A DNA stretch of 64,000 nt from Thiocystis minor (GTDB lineage: Bacteria > Pseudomonadota > Gammaproteobacteria > Chromatiales > Chromatiaceae). The notes below the pieces were generated by a model. It was not told the DNA's origin. It worked only from the letters and a program-made list of their open reading frames with translations, and did no database searches. The stretch lies in contig NZ_NHSQ01000070.1 of the NCBI RefSeq assembly GCF_016653465.1, forward strand, positions 49,751-113,750, given 5' to 3'. Shown here piece by piece: positions 26,548-39,700 of this stretch (within the stretch, counting starts at the first letter, position 1; the number at the start of each line of letters is the position of its first letter). Both the position numbers and the translations under genes were made by a program.

Positions 26548-27400
26548 TCATTTTCCCTGAGCGATCTCGGTCAGCATCTGCGCGGCGCGTAACCGATTGG
26601 TGCTTGGGCAGGAAACCACGGCGGAGACATCCCATGAGATCGCGGCGATCCCCCAAGCGCTTCGCGAAAGGGCGTCGAGGATTTCTTCACGACCACCGTC
26701 GCTGGTCCGTTCGCGCATCTCCGATGCAGACACCGGGGAAACCGATCCGGACCATGGGCGCCTTGAGATCCGGTGTTCCTGGACCTCGGCCTTCAGTGGT
26801 GCGTCGAGATCGTCGGCGTGCCCAGACGGCACCACGCGAGGGCTTGACGGAGCGCCGCCACGACCTATGCTTCCTGGATCCCGGAGAGTTGCTCGTTGAG
26901 CGAGAGGATGGCGTCCCGATCCGCCTTGGCGAGGGCGCGACCCGGTTCCAGCAGCCAATCGCACCGTTCGAGCAGCGCGCCCGGACTGCCCTTGACGGCG
27001 ACCAGTCGTTGCTCGTCGGCCCCATGATGAAGCGTGCTGAGCAATGGGCGCCCCTCGGCCCGCTGATGCATCTCCAGGAACGGGTGGGCGCGGCGAACCT
27101 CGTCCGGATCCAGGCCGCAGCGACGCACGAGATCGAACAACGCCTGCTCGGTGGGCGAGCCGGTAAGCTGACCCTCGCCCTCGACACCGGCTTCGTTGCA
27201 GAGGGCGAGGATCTGGAGCAAGGACCGGAGCCCCTCGCCGTGCGGGGCGCTCCAGTCGTGGCCTATGAGAAGAGTCGCGAGGCCGCCGTCGATCTGGGCG
27301 AAATGATGGACGATCTGGTCGCCGAAGTACAAGACGAACTCGTGGAAGAGCGGTTGCGCGCGGCGGCCAGTCAGGCTGAAGAGGTGGTCGAGGCCGGCTC
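26548..27400 (-). pseudogene. Decayed cation P-type ATPase (N-domain remnant)
   Basis: On the minus strand a frame (stop at 26865) keeps a recognisable P-type ATPase nucleotide-binding domain. It has ILALCNEAGV, GSPTEQALFDLVRRCGLDPDE, LVAVKGSPGALLERCDWLL and DRDAILSLNEQLSG. The upstream DKTGT phosphorylation site and the downstream TGD and GDGxND motifs are absent. After the stop at 26865, short pieces of possible further ATPase sequence appear in other frames down to about 26548. The gene is truncated at both ends and frameshifted. Its 5' end runs into plus-strand DUF5132-type coding sequence. Confidence 0.75.
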
Positions 27401-27422
27401 GAGGTCCGGATCGGTGACATGA
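27246..27422 (+). pseudogene. DUF5132-like C-terminal fragment
   Basis: A plus-strand frame reads VAYEKSREAAVDLGEMMDDL, then LVAEVQDELVEERLRAAA, and stops at 27420-27422. This matches the charged helix that ends DUF5132 proteins, which usually sit next to HMA-domain metal ATPase genes. The N-terminal glycine-rich membrane part is missing, replaced by antisense P-type ATPase sequence. The stop overlaps the next ATG in an ATGA. Confidence 0.55.
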
Positions 27423-27595
27423 CCCCAAAGGTTCGGCGCGTCCACAAGGCCTCTGGGCGCCTGCGTCTGCGCGTGGCGGAGCGACGCGGGGATCGTCCTT
27501 GGCTCAACGCGATTGCCGAGCGCATCGCCGCGATTCCCGGTGGTTTGCAAGCGGCGGCATCGAAGACCATTGCATCAACGACATCGCCGATCTGA
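27419..27595 (+). pseudogene. HMA_2-like small metal-binding protein, truncated
   Basis: Starts ATG within the DUF5132 stop (ATGA overlap) and reads MTPKVRRVHKASGRLRLRV, then LNAIAERIAAIPGGLQAA, the pattern of the HMA-like domain before metal P-type ATPases. It then reaches an early stop (SPI*), before the usual VNPxTGSVLI segment. A following frame (LKTELFRIAEQLLLNSP) may be its displaced C-terminus. Probably a frameshifted remnant of the same metal-ATPase locus. Confidence 0.5.
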
Positions 27596-27829
27596 AAACT
27601 GAGCTGTTCAGGATCGCCGAGCAGCTTCTCCTCAACTCGCCCGTTACCCATCGCCATCCAACCCCAAGGGGAGAGCGCACTCCCCACGAGAACGGTGCGT
27701 CTCCCCATCTTTCCACGGAGACCGCACCATGAAACGCCAGCCTCGCGCACGGCGGCTGGAATCTGAAGCCCTTCGACGGAACACTCTACCCGACAGCAAT
27801 CAGGCGTTGGTCGCCGAAATGACGCCCAT
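27596..27829. other. Non-coding or decayed sequence before smc
   Basis: About 230 bp with short open frames only. One plus-strand frame starts at 27729 behind a GGAG-like site (MKRQPRARRLESEALR) but soon becomes the antisense of smc. I see no identifiable gene. Confidence 0.4.
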
Positions 27830-30800
27830 TCAGGAAACCGCCGCCAGACGGACCGCCTCGTCCACGTCCACCGAGACCAGCCGCGAGACGCCCGGCTCGT
27901 GCATGGTGACCCCCAGCAAATGGTCGGCAATCTCCATCGTCACCTTGTTATGGCTGATGAAGATGAACTGAACTTGCTCCGACATGGCACGGACCAGCTC
28001 GCAAAAGCGCACCACGTTAGCATCGTCCAGCGGCGCGTCCACCTCGTCGAGCATGCAGAAGGGCGCCGGATTGAGCTGGAAAATGGCGAACACCAGGGCG
28101 ACCGCGGTCAGCGCCTTTTCGCCGCCGGAAAGCAGATGAATGGTCGAATTGCGCTTGCCCGGCGGCCGCGCCATGACACTGACCCCGGTCTCTAAAAGAT
28201 CCTCATCGGTGAGTGTCAGATAGGCTTGTCCGCCGCCAAAGAGACGCGGGAAAATCTCCCTGAATCCCTGATCGACCCGGTCATAGGTTTCCTTGAAACG
28301 GTGGCGCGTCTCCCGGTCGATCTTGCGAATCGCCTGCTCCAGCGTCTCCAGCGAGCGCGTAATATCTTCATGCTGAGCATCCAGATACGCCTTGCGCTGC
28401 GACTGCTCCTTGAATTCGTCGATCGCGGCCAGATTGATGGCGCCCAGGCGCTGGATGCGCGCGCCGACCTTGGACAGTTCCTCCTGCCACACCGCCTCGC
28501 CGTCCTCGGCCGCGCTCGCGGCGCGCGCCGCGTCGTCCATGGACTCCAGCACCGCCGCCGGGACGGCGTCCGACTCGGCAAGCTGTTCCTCCAGGGTCCG
28601 CCGCCGCACCAGTCGCTCCTGACGTTCGAGCCGCAGGGCATCCAGGCCGCGCTGATTCGCGTGAACCCCCTGCTCCACCCGCAGACGTTCCTGCTCCAGC
28701 CCGCGCACCTCGGCATCGAGCGACTCGCGCCGGTTGCGGGCATCGCCGAGCGCCTGTTCGACCTCGACCCGCAACGCCAGATGTTCGTCGAGCCGTTCGC
28801 GTTGTTCGAGCAGCGGTTCGACATCTTCCTCCAGCGCATCCTGCAACTCGTCGCGCCGCTCGCGCAGTTGGGTCTGCTGCTCGTCGGCGCGTGTCAGACT
28901 CTGCTGGGTCGCCGCCCGCGCGGCCCGGTTGGATTCGACGCTGACCCGCAGCCCCTGGCTCCGATCGCGGCAGGCGCGCTCGCGCTCGCGCCCCTGGGCG
29001 ACCGCCGAGCGCAAACGGTCGCGCTCTTGCACCATGGAGTCGCGCCGCTCGGCCAGCGCATCCATCTCGGTCAGGTGTTCGTGAAGACGCTCGCGCGTCT
29101 CTTCCATCTCGGCGATGGCGTCGGCGGTCTGCCGATCGAGTTCCAGCCGTTCGTCGGCCAGCGCCCGCAGACGTTCCTGCTGATGCTCGCGACGGGTGCG
29201 CGCGCTGCTGAGTTCGGCCCGCAGACTGGATAATTCACGTTCCAGCGCCGTGCGTTGCTGATCCATGGCAAGACGCGACTGCTCCGCCTCGGCCCGCGCC
29301 GCGCGCAACTGCTCCGCGTCCGCCAACAGGGCCGACTCCCCCGCCAGCAGGTCGGCAATCTCGCTCCGCAGCGATTTGACGGCATCCGCCCGCGCCAGCA
29401 CGCCGCCGCCGTCCTCGGTCGCCGGCGCGCCCAACCAGTTGCGACCGACCTGTACGCCCTCACGGGTGATCAGACGCTCGCCCGGCCCCAGAGTCTCGCG
29501 CGCATCGAGCGCGTCCGCGAGTCCCTCGGCAACCCGCACGCCCCCCAGCAGACTGGCGAGCGACCAGGGCGCGCGGACCCTGGACGCCAGCGTATCGACC
29601 GGATCGCCCGACCGCGCGGCTGCGGCTTCCTCTAAGCCGGGCTCCCTTATCCCTTCCTCCTTGTCCCTTGCCACTTGCCCCTTGCCCCTTTCCTCCATGA
29701 CCGGCGTGGTATCCAACAGCACCAACCCCGGCAGCAGCGGCTCGTCCGCCGCGCCATGCCGATCCAGTCCGGTCGTTCCCACCGCCCGCAGCGCGTCGCC
29801 AAGCACGGTCTCCAACGCGGTTTCCCAGCCGGCGTCGACCTCCAGATGATCGACCAGACGGGGCGCCTCCGCGAGCCCCTGACGCGCGAGCCACGCGGCG
29901 CGCTCGCCATCCCGGTCGGCGAGCGCCGCCTCCTGCAAGGCGCTCAGCGAGGCCAGGCGTCCCCGCGACTCCTGAAGCCCCGTGCGCAGCCGGTCGAGTT
30001 CGTCGGCCAGTTGACGCAGCGCCGACTCCCGACTTTCCAGATCCTCGGCGCACCCCTGTTGATGCGACTCGATCTCGCCGATCCGCTCCTCAAGCCCCAA
30101 TTCCCGCTCGGTCAGATCTTCGATCCGCGTCGCGACATCGCCCGCCTCCAGACGCGCGGCCTCCTCCTCAATGCGGCGCAGACGCTCCCGATCACGCCCG
30201 ACGCGCTGCTCCAGCGCATTGATACTCGCCCGCTCGACCTGCGCCTGCTGGGCCGGGCGGGCCGCCGCCTGATTGAACGCGTCCCACTCGGACTCCCAAA
30301 CCTTGAGTTGATCCTCGGCGGTCATCAAGACCCCAACAGCCTCGCCCAGCGCCTGTTCGGCCGCCTGCCATTCGGGCTCGTCGCGCGCCAGCTCGCCCGC
30401 GATCTCGGTCAGGCGCGTCTGGTCGCGCTCCAGATGACGTTCGGCCTCGTACAATTCCTGTTCCAGCCGGACCAATTCGGCCTCCCGTCGACCGCGCGCC
30501 TCGTTAGCGAACTGGATCGCCTGCTCGGCCCGCGCGATCTCCGCGCCCACGGCATAGAAACGCCCCTGAACCTCGTTGAAGCTGTCCGAAGCGGCGTTCT
30601 GATCCTCACGCAGCGCCTCGATATCCGCCTCCAGGCGACGCTGTCGCGCGATCCCGGACTCGGTGGCGTTTTCCGCCTCGGCCAGCAGACGCTCCTGGCG
30701 CGCAATCTCCGCGTCCAGCGCGCGCCAGCGCAGCGCCTTCAACTCCAGCTCCAGACGCCGCTCGTCAGCCCGAAGCTGGGTGTATTTCTCGGCGGTGGCG

Positions 30801-31435
30801 GCCTGACGTTCCAGATGCTGAAGTTGCTTGCCCACCTCCTCGCGCAGATCGTCGAGTCGGTCCAGATTCTCGCGGGTGTGACGGATACGGGTCTCGGTCT
30901 CGCGCCGCCGCTCCTTGTACTTGGAAATCCCCGCCGCCTCCTCCAGAAAGAGCCGCAGATCCTCCGGGCGCGACTCGATGATCCGCGTGATCATCCCCTG
31001 CTCGATGATGGCGTAGGAGCGCGGCCCCAGACCGGTGCCGAGAAACAGATCCTGAATATCGCGCCGCCGGCAGCGCGAGCCGTTCAGAAAATAGCCGGAC
31101 TGACCGTCGCGCGAGACCTGGCGCTTGACGGCGATCTGATTGAAGGCCGCGTACTCGCCGCCGACGCCGCCATCGCTGTTGTCGAACACCAATTCGATGC
31201 TGGCCACGCCCACCGGCTTGCGCCCGGTACTGCCGTTGAAGATGACATCGGCCATCGACTCGCCGCGCAGCATCTTGGCCGAGCTTTCGCCCATCACCCA
31301 GCGCACGGCATCGATCACGTTGGACTTGCCGCAGCCGTTCGGCCCCACGACGCCCACCAGATTGCTTGGGAACGAGACCGTCGTGGGATCGACGAATGAC
31401 TTGAATCCGGCCAGCCTGATCTTTTCGAGTCTCAT
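27830..31435 (-). CDS. smc: Chromosome segregation protein SMC
   Basis: Structural maintenance of chromosomes ATPase that organises DNA, usually with ScpA and ScpB. It is unusual here because many gammaproteobacteria use MukB instead. The 1201-residue product has the N-terminal Walker A VVGPNGCGKSNVIDAVRWVM, and Q-loop region ELVFDNSDGG. Long coils from about 170 to 500 and 680 to 1010 flank the hinge (about 520-660). The C-terminal signature is LLSGGEKALTAVALVFAIF with Walker B CMLDEVDAPLDDANV. The hinge contains a heptanucleotide-repeat insertion at about residues 581-597 (GKGQVARDKEEGIREPG). Confidence 0.96.
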   Translation of the reverse strand: MRLEKIRLAGFKSFVDPTTVSFPSNLVGVVGPNGCGKSNVIDAVRWVMGESSAKMLRGESMADVIFNGSTGRKPVGVASIELVFDNSDGGVGGEYAAFNQIAVKRQVSRDGQSGYFLNGSRCRRRDIQDLFLGTGLGPRSYAIIEQGMITRIIESRPEDLRLFLEEAAGISKYKERRRETETRIRHTRENLDRLDDLREEVGKQLQHLERQAATAEKYTQLRADERRLELELKALRWRALDAEIARQERLLAEAENATESGIARQRRLEADIEALREDQNAASDSFNEVQGRFYAVGAEIARAEQAIQFANEARGRREAELVRLEQELYEAERHLERDQTRLTEIAGELARDEPEWQAAEQALGEAVGVLMTAEDQLKVWESEWDAFNQAAARPAQQAQVERASINALEQRVGRDRERLRRIEEEAARLEAGDVATRIEDLTERELGLEERIGEIESHQQGCAEDLESRESALRQLADELDRLRTGLQESRGRLASLSALQEAALADRDGERAAWLARQGLAEAPRLVDHLEVDAGWETALETVLGDALRAVGTTGLDRHGAADEPLLPGLVLLDTTPVMEERGKGQVARDKEEGIREPGLEEAAAARSGDPVDTLASRVRAPWSLASLLGGVRVAEGLADALDARETLGPGERLITREGVQVGRNWLGAPATEDGGGVLARADAVKSLRSEIADLLAGESALLADAEQLRAARAEAEQSRLAMDQQRTALERELSSLRAELSSARTRREHQQERLRALADERLELDRQTADAIAEMEETRERLHEHLTEMDALAERRDSMVQERDRLRSAVAQGRERERACRDRSQGLRVSVESNRAARAATQQSLTRADEQQTQLRERRDELQDALEEDVEPLLEQRERLDEHLALRVEVEQALGDARNRRESLDAEVRGLEQERLRVEQGVHANQRGLDALRLERQERLVRRRTLEEQLAESDAVPAAVLESMDDAARAASAAEDGEAVWQEELSKVGARIQRLGAINLAAIDEFKEQSQRKAYLDAQHEDITRSLETLEQAIRKIDRETRHRFKETYDRVDQGFREIFPRLFGGGQAYLTLTDEDLLETGVSVMARPPGKRNSTIHLLSGGEKALTAVALVFAIFQLNPAPFCMLDEVDAPLDDANVVRFCELVRAMSEQVQFIFISHNKVTMEIADHLLGVTMHEPGVSRLVSVDVDEAVRLAAVS
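29644..29692. repeat. Heptamer repeat inside the smc hinge (consensus CCCTTGC)
   Basis: Seven contiguous 7-bp units (CCCTTAT, CCCTTCC, TCCTTGT, CCCTTGC, CACTTGC, CCCTTGC, CCCTTTC) lie within the smc frame. They encode the low-complexity GKGQVARDKEEGIREPG segment, which does not look like SMC hinge sequence. Confidence 0.8.
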
Positions 31436-31649
31436 GTCTCACTACTGCCAGGCGGTTTCATACGGGAAGGAAGATCTCGCCCTAAAAGAAGAGGGGTTTG
31501 TGGTGGTGGTCATGATCCGAAAGCATCATCGATGGGTGCCGGATGTGACGGCCTCCTCTACAATGGATCGACTGTTTCGACGAGTATCGAACCAACGCTC
31601 GGGCATGGCCACATACACCGAAGGATAACAAGGTAGAATCGACCGCCTT

Positions 31650-32417
31650 ATGCTAGCGATCTTCAAGGAAAAGCGCACGCACCGCGCAGCGCTTCCGACA
31701 CTTCCGCGCACGCCAGAAGGTGTACGGGTCTACGCGATCGGCGACATCCATGGACGACATGACCTACTGCTTACCTTGCAGGACAGGATTCTGGCGGATG
31801 CGGCGGGCTATCCCCAACCGGAAAAGGTTGTCGTCTATCTCGGCGACTACGTTGATCGCGGACCCAACAGCCGTGAGGTCTTGGAACAACTGAGCACGCG
31901 CCCACTCCCGGGCTTCACCTCCATTCATCTCCGAGGGAATCACGAATACTCCTTGTTGGGGTTCATGCGAGAACCGGAAGTCTATTCCAACTGGCTCGAT
32001 TATGGCGGCCTGGCAACACTAAGCTCCTATGGCGTTGCTTCCGGTCACGCCGACACACGACAAGCCTTGCGACAGATGGCGCATGAATTGACTGTCAGCA
32101 TGCCGGACCATCATCTCGCTTTTCTCGATCGACTGGAGACGTATCGACTGCTGGGGGATTACCTTTTCGTTCATGCCGGCATTCGACCCGGCATCCCGAT
32201 CCAGGATCAATCCGCACAGGACTTGCTTTGGATCCGGAAGGATTTTCTGACATTCACGAAACCCCACCCGTATTTCGTCGTCCATGGTCATCAGATCTGC
32301 GATGAGCCTGATGTCAGAAACAACAGAATCGGCATCGATACCGGGGCTTTTGCCACCGGACGGCTGTGCTGTCTGGTGCTCGATGGCGAGGAGCGGGAGT
32401 TCATCGACACGCGGTGA
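31650..32417 (+). CDS. Ser/Thr-type protein phosphatase (metallophosphoesterase)
   Basis: A 255-residue PPP-family phosphatase. Metal and catalytic motifs are in order: YAIGDIHGRHDLL, YLGDYVDRGPNSREV, HLRGNHEYSLLGF, then LFVHAGIRPG and VVHGHQICDEP. It resembles bacterial PrpA/PrpB and lambda phosphatase, with a short basic N-terminus before the core. It probably dephosphorylates proteins or small phospho-compounds. It stands beside a two-component cluster on the opposite strand, but no partner kinase of the Hanks type is visible. Confidence 0.92.
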   Translation: MLAIFKEKRTHRAALPTLPRTPEGVRVYAIGDIHGRHDLLLTLQDRILADAAGYPQPEKVVVYLGDYVDRGPNSREVLEQLSTRPLPGFTSIHLRGNHEYSLLGFMREPEVYSNWLDYGGLATLSSYGVASGHADTRQALRQMAHELTVSMPDHHLAFLDRLETYRLLGDYLFVHAGIRPGIPIQDQSAQDLLWIRKDFLTFTKPHPYFVVHGHQICDEPDVRNNRIGIDTGAFATGRLCCLVLDGEEREFIDTR

Positions 32418-32832
32418 AATACTGGAAAGGAATTTCATCGAATGATGCTGGACGAGGACGGCGCGCGGCTTCCGGCGGATATACCAACGTCCTGATCGTC
32501 AACGACGCAGTGCTGCTCCCGGTCGATGACGACATGAAATCTTCGTCTGATGAGCCCATTGCAAAATTGCCGGTAGCGGTGGAGCCCAAGCCGGGCGAGG
32601 GGCAAGAACGGCTGTTGCTTGCCCCTTTCCGTGTGCTACGTCATATTCCGCTCTGGCGGCATGGAGTGATCCGGTTTTCCGGCCATCGGGTAACTTCGCC
32701 GGCTGGCGTCTACCACTGAAAAGCCTTTCGCTGGCGACACCCGCTCTTCCCTCCGCTGTTGCGATCCCTGCGGGACGCATCATCCCTGCACTGCGCGATT
32801 TTGCAATTGGCTTTTCATGGCAGTACGGTCGC
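32418..32832. other. Convergent gap without a recognised gene
   Basis: About 415 bp between the phosphatase and the receiver gene. A plus-strand open frame runs to 32719 (...TNVLIVNDAVLLPVDDDMKSS...) but has no clear start or ribosome site and matches no family I know. I see no strong terminator. Confidence 0.4.
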
Positions 32833-33249
32833 TCATGGGGCTTCGGTTCGCCCCTGGCGGCGACCCGCGTCATAGCGGCGCAGCACCGCACGAATTCGCC
32901 CGATCAGTTCCTCGGGATGAAAAGGCTTGGTCAGGTAGTCATCCACGCCATGTTCGAGCGCGGCGAGCTTGTCGGCCTGAAGCGTGCGAGCGGTGAGAAA
33001 GATAAAGGGAATCTCGGCGGTGAGCGGATCCTTGGCAAGTAAGGCCTTCAACATAAAGCCATTTTGACCGGGCATCATAATATCGCAGACGATGATATCC
33101 GGCCGCTCGGTCCTCGCCAGTTCAAGCCCCGACGCGCCGTCGCCGGCCGTCACCACCTCAAACCCGAAGCGTTTGACGATCAGGCTCGCGGCGAACAACT
33201 GATGCGGATCATCGTCGATCAACAATACTTTTTTATCGGTTTCCAACAT
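32833..33249 (-). CDS. Single-domain response regulator (CheY-like)
   Basis: A 138-residue stand-alone receiver. The acidic residues are in LLIDDDPHQL, the phosphoacceptor is D56 in IIVCDIMMPG, and T/K switch residues lie in IFLTART and DDYLTKPFHPEELIGRIRAVLRR. It has no output domain, so it probably passes phosphate or acts by protein contact. It is a close paralogue of the receiver at 36252-36695 (same length core, same DDDPHQL start and YxxGRRQG tail). It is the last gene after the hybrid kinase on the same strand. Confidence 0.93.
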   Translation of the reverse strand: MLETDKKVLLIDDDPHQLFAASLIVKRFGFEVVTAGDGASGLELARTERPDIIVCDIMMPGQNGFMLKALLAKDPLTAEIPFIFLTARTLQADKLAALEHGVDDYLTKPFHPEELIGRIRAVLRRYDAGRRQGRTEAP

Positions 33250-33309
33250 GATGCCTGTTCCTGCCTGAATCGGTGATCGAGACGCTCGGGGGCGATTGCC
33301 GGACGCGGT

Positions 33310-36251
<2,942 letters not shown>

Positions 36252-36255
<4 letters not shown>

Positions 36256-36695
36256 CGCGTGCCCGCTGGTTCGGTCTTTTCAGCCGCCTCGATCGAACCC
36301 TGACGGCGGCCGGCTTCATGGCGGCGCAACACCGCCCGCACCCGCTCGTTGAGATCCTGCGGATGATACGGCTTGGTAATGTCATCGTCCGCGCCCTTGG
36401 ACAGGCCGGCGAGTTTGTCGATCTCATAGGTGCGGGCGGTCACGAAGATGAAGGGAATATCGGCGGTCCGCGGATTGTCGGCCAAGAGCGCGCGTAACTG
36501 CATGCCGTTCATGTGTGGCATCTGCATATCGCAGATGATGAGATCCGGCCGGTCTTGCTTCGCCCGCTCCAGCCCCGAGGTGCCATCGGCGGCGGTCATC
36601 ACCTCGAAACCGAAGCGCTGCATGATGATGCGCGTGGCCAGCAACTGGTGCGGATCGTCGTCGACGATTAACAATGAGTTTACGATTTTTGCCAT
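36252..36695 (-). CDS. Single-domain response regulator, paralogue of the 32833 receiver
   Basis: A 147-residue CheY-like protein. Acidic pocket in LLIVDDDPHQL, phosphoacceptor D56 in LIICDMQMPHMNG, switch Thr in IFVTART, Lys in DDDITKPYHPQDLNERVRAVLRR. One oddity is the DDDITKP stretch, where most receivers have a hydrophobic residue before the Lys region (DYLTKP in the paralogue). Its stop overlaps the start of the hybrid kinase, so the two are co-translated. With the receiver at 32833 it frames the kinase, a receiver-kinase-receiver order that suggests gene duplication. Confidence 0.92.
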
Positions 36696-36763
36696 CGTTT
36701 ATTCTTCTAAATTCCAACTTCGCCGCACACGGTATGCTCTGCATTTCATTGGTTTAACGGATC

Positions 36764-39700
36764 TCAGGCGGCATCCCGCGCGGCGGCGGAATGATCGCGA
36801 AACACCTCGCCGATCACGCGCATGAGCCGGTCGGGATCCAGTGGTTTTGGCAGGATCAGCGGCCGTCGTTCATCGGTGTCCAGACGATGGGGCTTGAGAT
36901 CCTGGCCAGTCATCAAAATGACCGGCAAGTCAGGGCGTTCGCGCGCGAGGGTTCGGAACAGGTCGATCCCATCGAGCACCGGCATGGCGATATCCGACAG
37001 CACCAGGTCGAAGTCCGGCTCTTGCCGCAAACGCTCCAGACCGGCGGCGCCATGTTCGGCGGCGGCAAAACGGATGCCGTTCGCGGTCAGCAGGCGACCG
37101 ACCGCTTCGCGTACCCGTGGATCATCCTCGACCAGCAGGATCCGCGGCATGGCGCCGACGCTGATCATGGGCGGCCTGTGGTTTAACTCCAGAGGCGCGG
37201 CGGGCGCGCTGGCGTCGATGGGCAACCACAAGCGGAATTCGCTCCCCTCGCCCAAGCGCGAAGCGACCGCGAGCGCGGCGCCGGTACGGGTGACGAATTC
37301 CTGCACCATGAACAACCCGAGTCCGTGACCGCGCTGCTTGGCCTTGGTCGAAAACAGCGGCTCGAAGATGCGTTCCAGGGTCTCGGGGCGCATGCCGTGG
37401 CCGGTATCGCTGACGCGGATTTCGAGATGCGCGCCGCTCAGCGCCTCGCCTAGACGCTGAGGCAAGGCTGGCGCCGCGTTCACCCGGCAGGCTTCCAGCG
37501 ACAATTGGCCGCCATCGGGCATGGCGTCGCGGGCGTTGAGCACCAAATTGAGCAGGGCCGCCTGCAGGAAGGCGCCATTGCTGGACGCGAACAGCCCATC
37601 CTCGGTCCAAATCCGCACATCGAGGATACTCGGCAGCAACTGCCTCAGGATCGCGGTCAGTTCTTCGAAGACCTGACTCAGCGCGACCCGTTCTCGGGGA
37701 ATCCCGCCGGCCCGGCTCAAGGAGAGCATTCCCGCCGTGATGATCTTGGCATGACCGAGCGCGCTCTGGGTCTCGCCCAGGATTTCGGCGATCTCCGGGT
37801 CGGCGCCCTCCCCGCTCAGCGAATCGCTCAGATAGTAGAGATTGGCGTCGATGACCCCGAGCAGGTTATTGAAATCGTGCGCGATTCCGCTGGCGAGATG
37901 GCCGATGGTCTCGCGCTCCCGAGCGCTCTCCAGTTCGCGCTGAAGCCGCTGGTTGTCCGCCTGGACCGCCATCCGCTCGGTGATGTCCTCGACCATGCCG
38001 ACCGGCAGCGGCGGCTCGCCCTCCGCCACCGGCATTAGCATGACCCGCAGATCGCCCCAGACGATCTCGCCATTGGGACGGCGATAGCGCCGATTCATGC
38101 GATAGCTGTCGCGTTGGCCCGACATGAGTTCGGTAAACAGCCGATCGGTCTCGGCGCGATCGTCCTCATGAATCATAGGATCGATCGGCTGACCGATCAG
38201 CTCGGCACGATCACGGCCCAGCAGGCGTGCATAGGCATAATTGACATAGACGAAGCGGCGTTCCCGATCCGGAATGGCGATCCCAATCGGGGCATGGTCG
38301 AAGACGGTGCGCAGACGCTGCTCGCTGGCGGCGAGCCGGGCGAGCGTCTCTTGGCGTTCGGTGATGTCCTGATCGGAGCCGCGATAGCCCAACAGTGCGC
38401 CATCCGCGTCGAAAAACGGCTGGCCGTGGGTAACCAGCCAGATCCGGCGACCATCGCGATGCTCGGCGACATTGACGAAATCCGACAACAGCGCGTGCCG
38501 AGCGAAGGCATCGAGCCCCTGACGTTTGAGCGTCGCGCGTTCGGCGGCGGGCGCCAGATCGTAAAAATGACGTGTTCCGACCAGTTCGCCCGGCCGCCAT
38601 CCGAGTACCGGCTCGGCCAGCGGGCTGACATAGGTATAGAGCCCTTGCGCGTCGACCTCCCAGGCGAAGGAACGGGTCTGTTCCGCGAGCCGATCATAAT
38701 GCGCGAGACTCTCGCACAATGCCCTGTCGTTGCGCTCGCGCAGGAGCGCGCCGACCAGCAGATTGGAATACAGCCGCAGAAACTCGCGCTTGTTGCTGCT
38801 CCAGCGATGCGGCAGGCGCACCGCTTCGAGACCGACGAATCCAAGCAATCGATTGGCGTGGATCATGGGCATCAGCAACAGCGAGCACGTTTCCGGAGAC
38901 GCCAGCCGGGCGCATTCGTCGGCCCAGTCCACGGACAACTCGGACACGTTCTGCAGGCTCACTGGCTCATTGGCGCGCAGTTGCTGGAGCATGATCGGGA
39001 AACCCGCCAGCGGCGCGCGCTGGCCGTGCGCGCGCCGGGGCGAGACGCCGGCGGCCGTCCACTCATGGGTCTTGCTCAGGGTGTCGGTCCGTTCGTCGAT
39101 GAGACAGCAAAAGGCGCGGTCGAGATGACGGCCAAGGCGCCCCAATGAACGCTCGATGAAGGCATCGAGTCCAGATGGCGGCAGGTTGACCAACTCGCCG
39201 GCCAGATCGACCAGCAGATGATCCAGCGACACGCGCCGTTTCAGTTGGATCTCGGCGTCTTTGCGTTCGTTCTGGTCGAACAGATAACCGCGAATCTCGA
39301 CGATCTCCCCCTGCTCGTCGCGCACCAGCTTGGTGAAATCGTAGAACCAGCGGTACTCGCCGGCGCGAAGCTTGAGCCGATAGGATTGTTCGAAGACATC
39401 GCCTTGCGCGTCGATGTGCCCCACGATCTCCGCGACAACCTGCTCCAGATCGTCCGGATGGATCAACGCCGCGTACTGGAAAGCGGCGTCCATCATCTCG
39501 GCGGGCGTGTAGCCGAGAATATCGGCCACGTTGCTGGAGACCTGGCGCACCGGCCAACTTTCCGATGCACCCCAAACGATGGTGAACACCGGCCCGACGG
39601 AGAACAGATCGCGCTCGGCGCGCAACTCATCGCGCACCGCCATTTCGTCGGTGAGATCCTTGCCGATGCCGAACAGACAGTCCTGGCCATTCCATTGCCC

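Noticed and set aside
26548-27930. 460-residue minus-strand open frame
   Set aside because: Arg/Pro/Ser-rich; it crosses the ATPase remnant out of frame and runs into smc. Only short parts could be displaced ATPase sequence.
29675-31399. 574-residue plus-strand open frame over smc
   Set aside because: Antisense of the SMC coils; Leu/Arg/Gln-rich shadow without a ribosome site.
32499-32891. 130-residue minus-strand frame after the receiver gene
   Set aside because: Overlaps the receiver 3' end in another frame and has no recognisable sequence.
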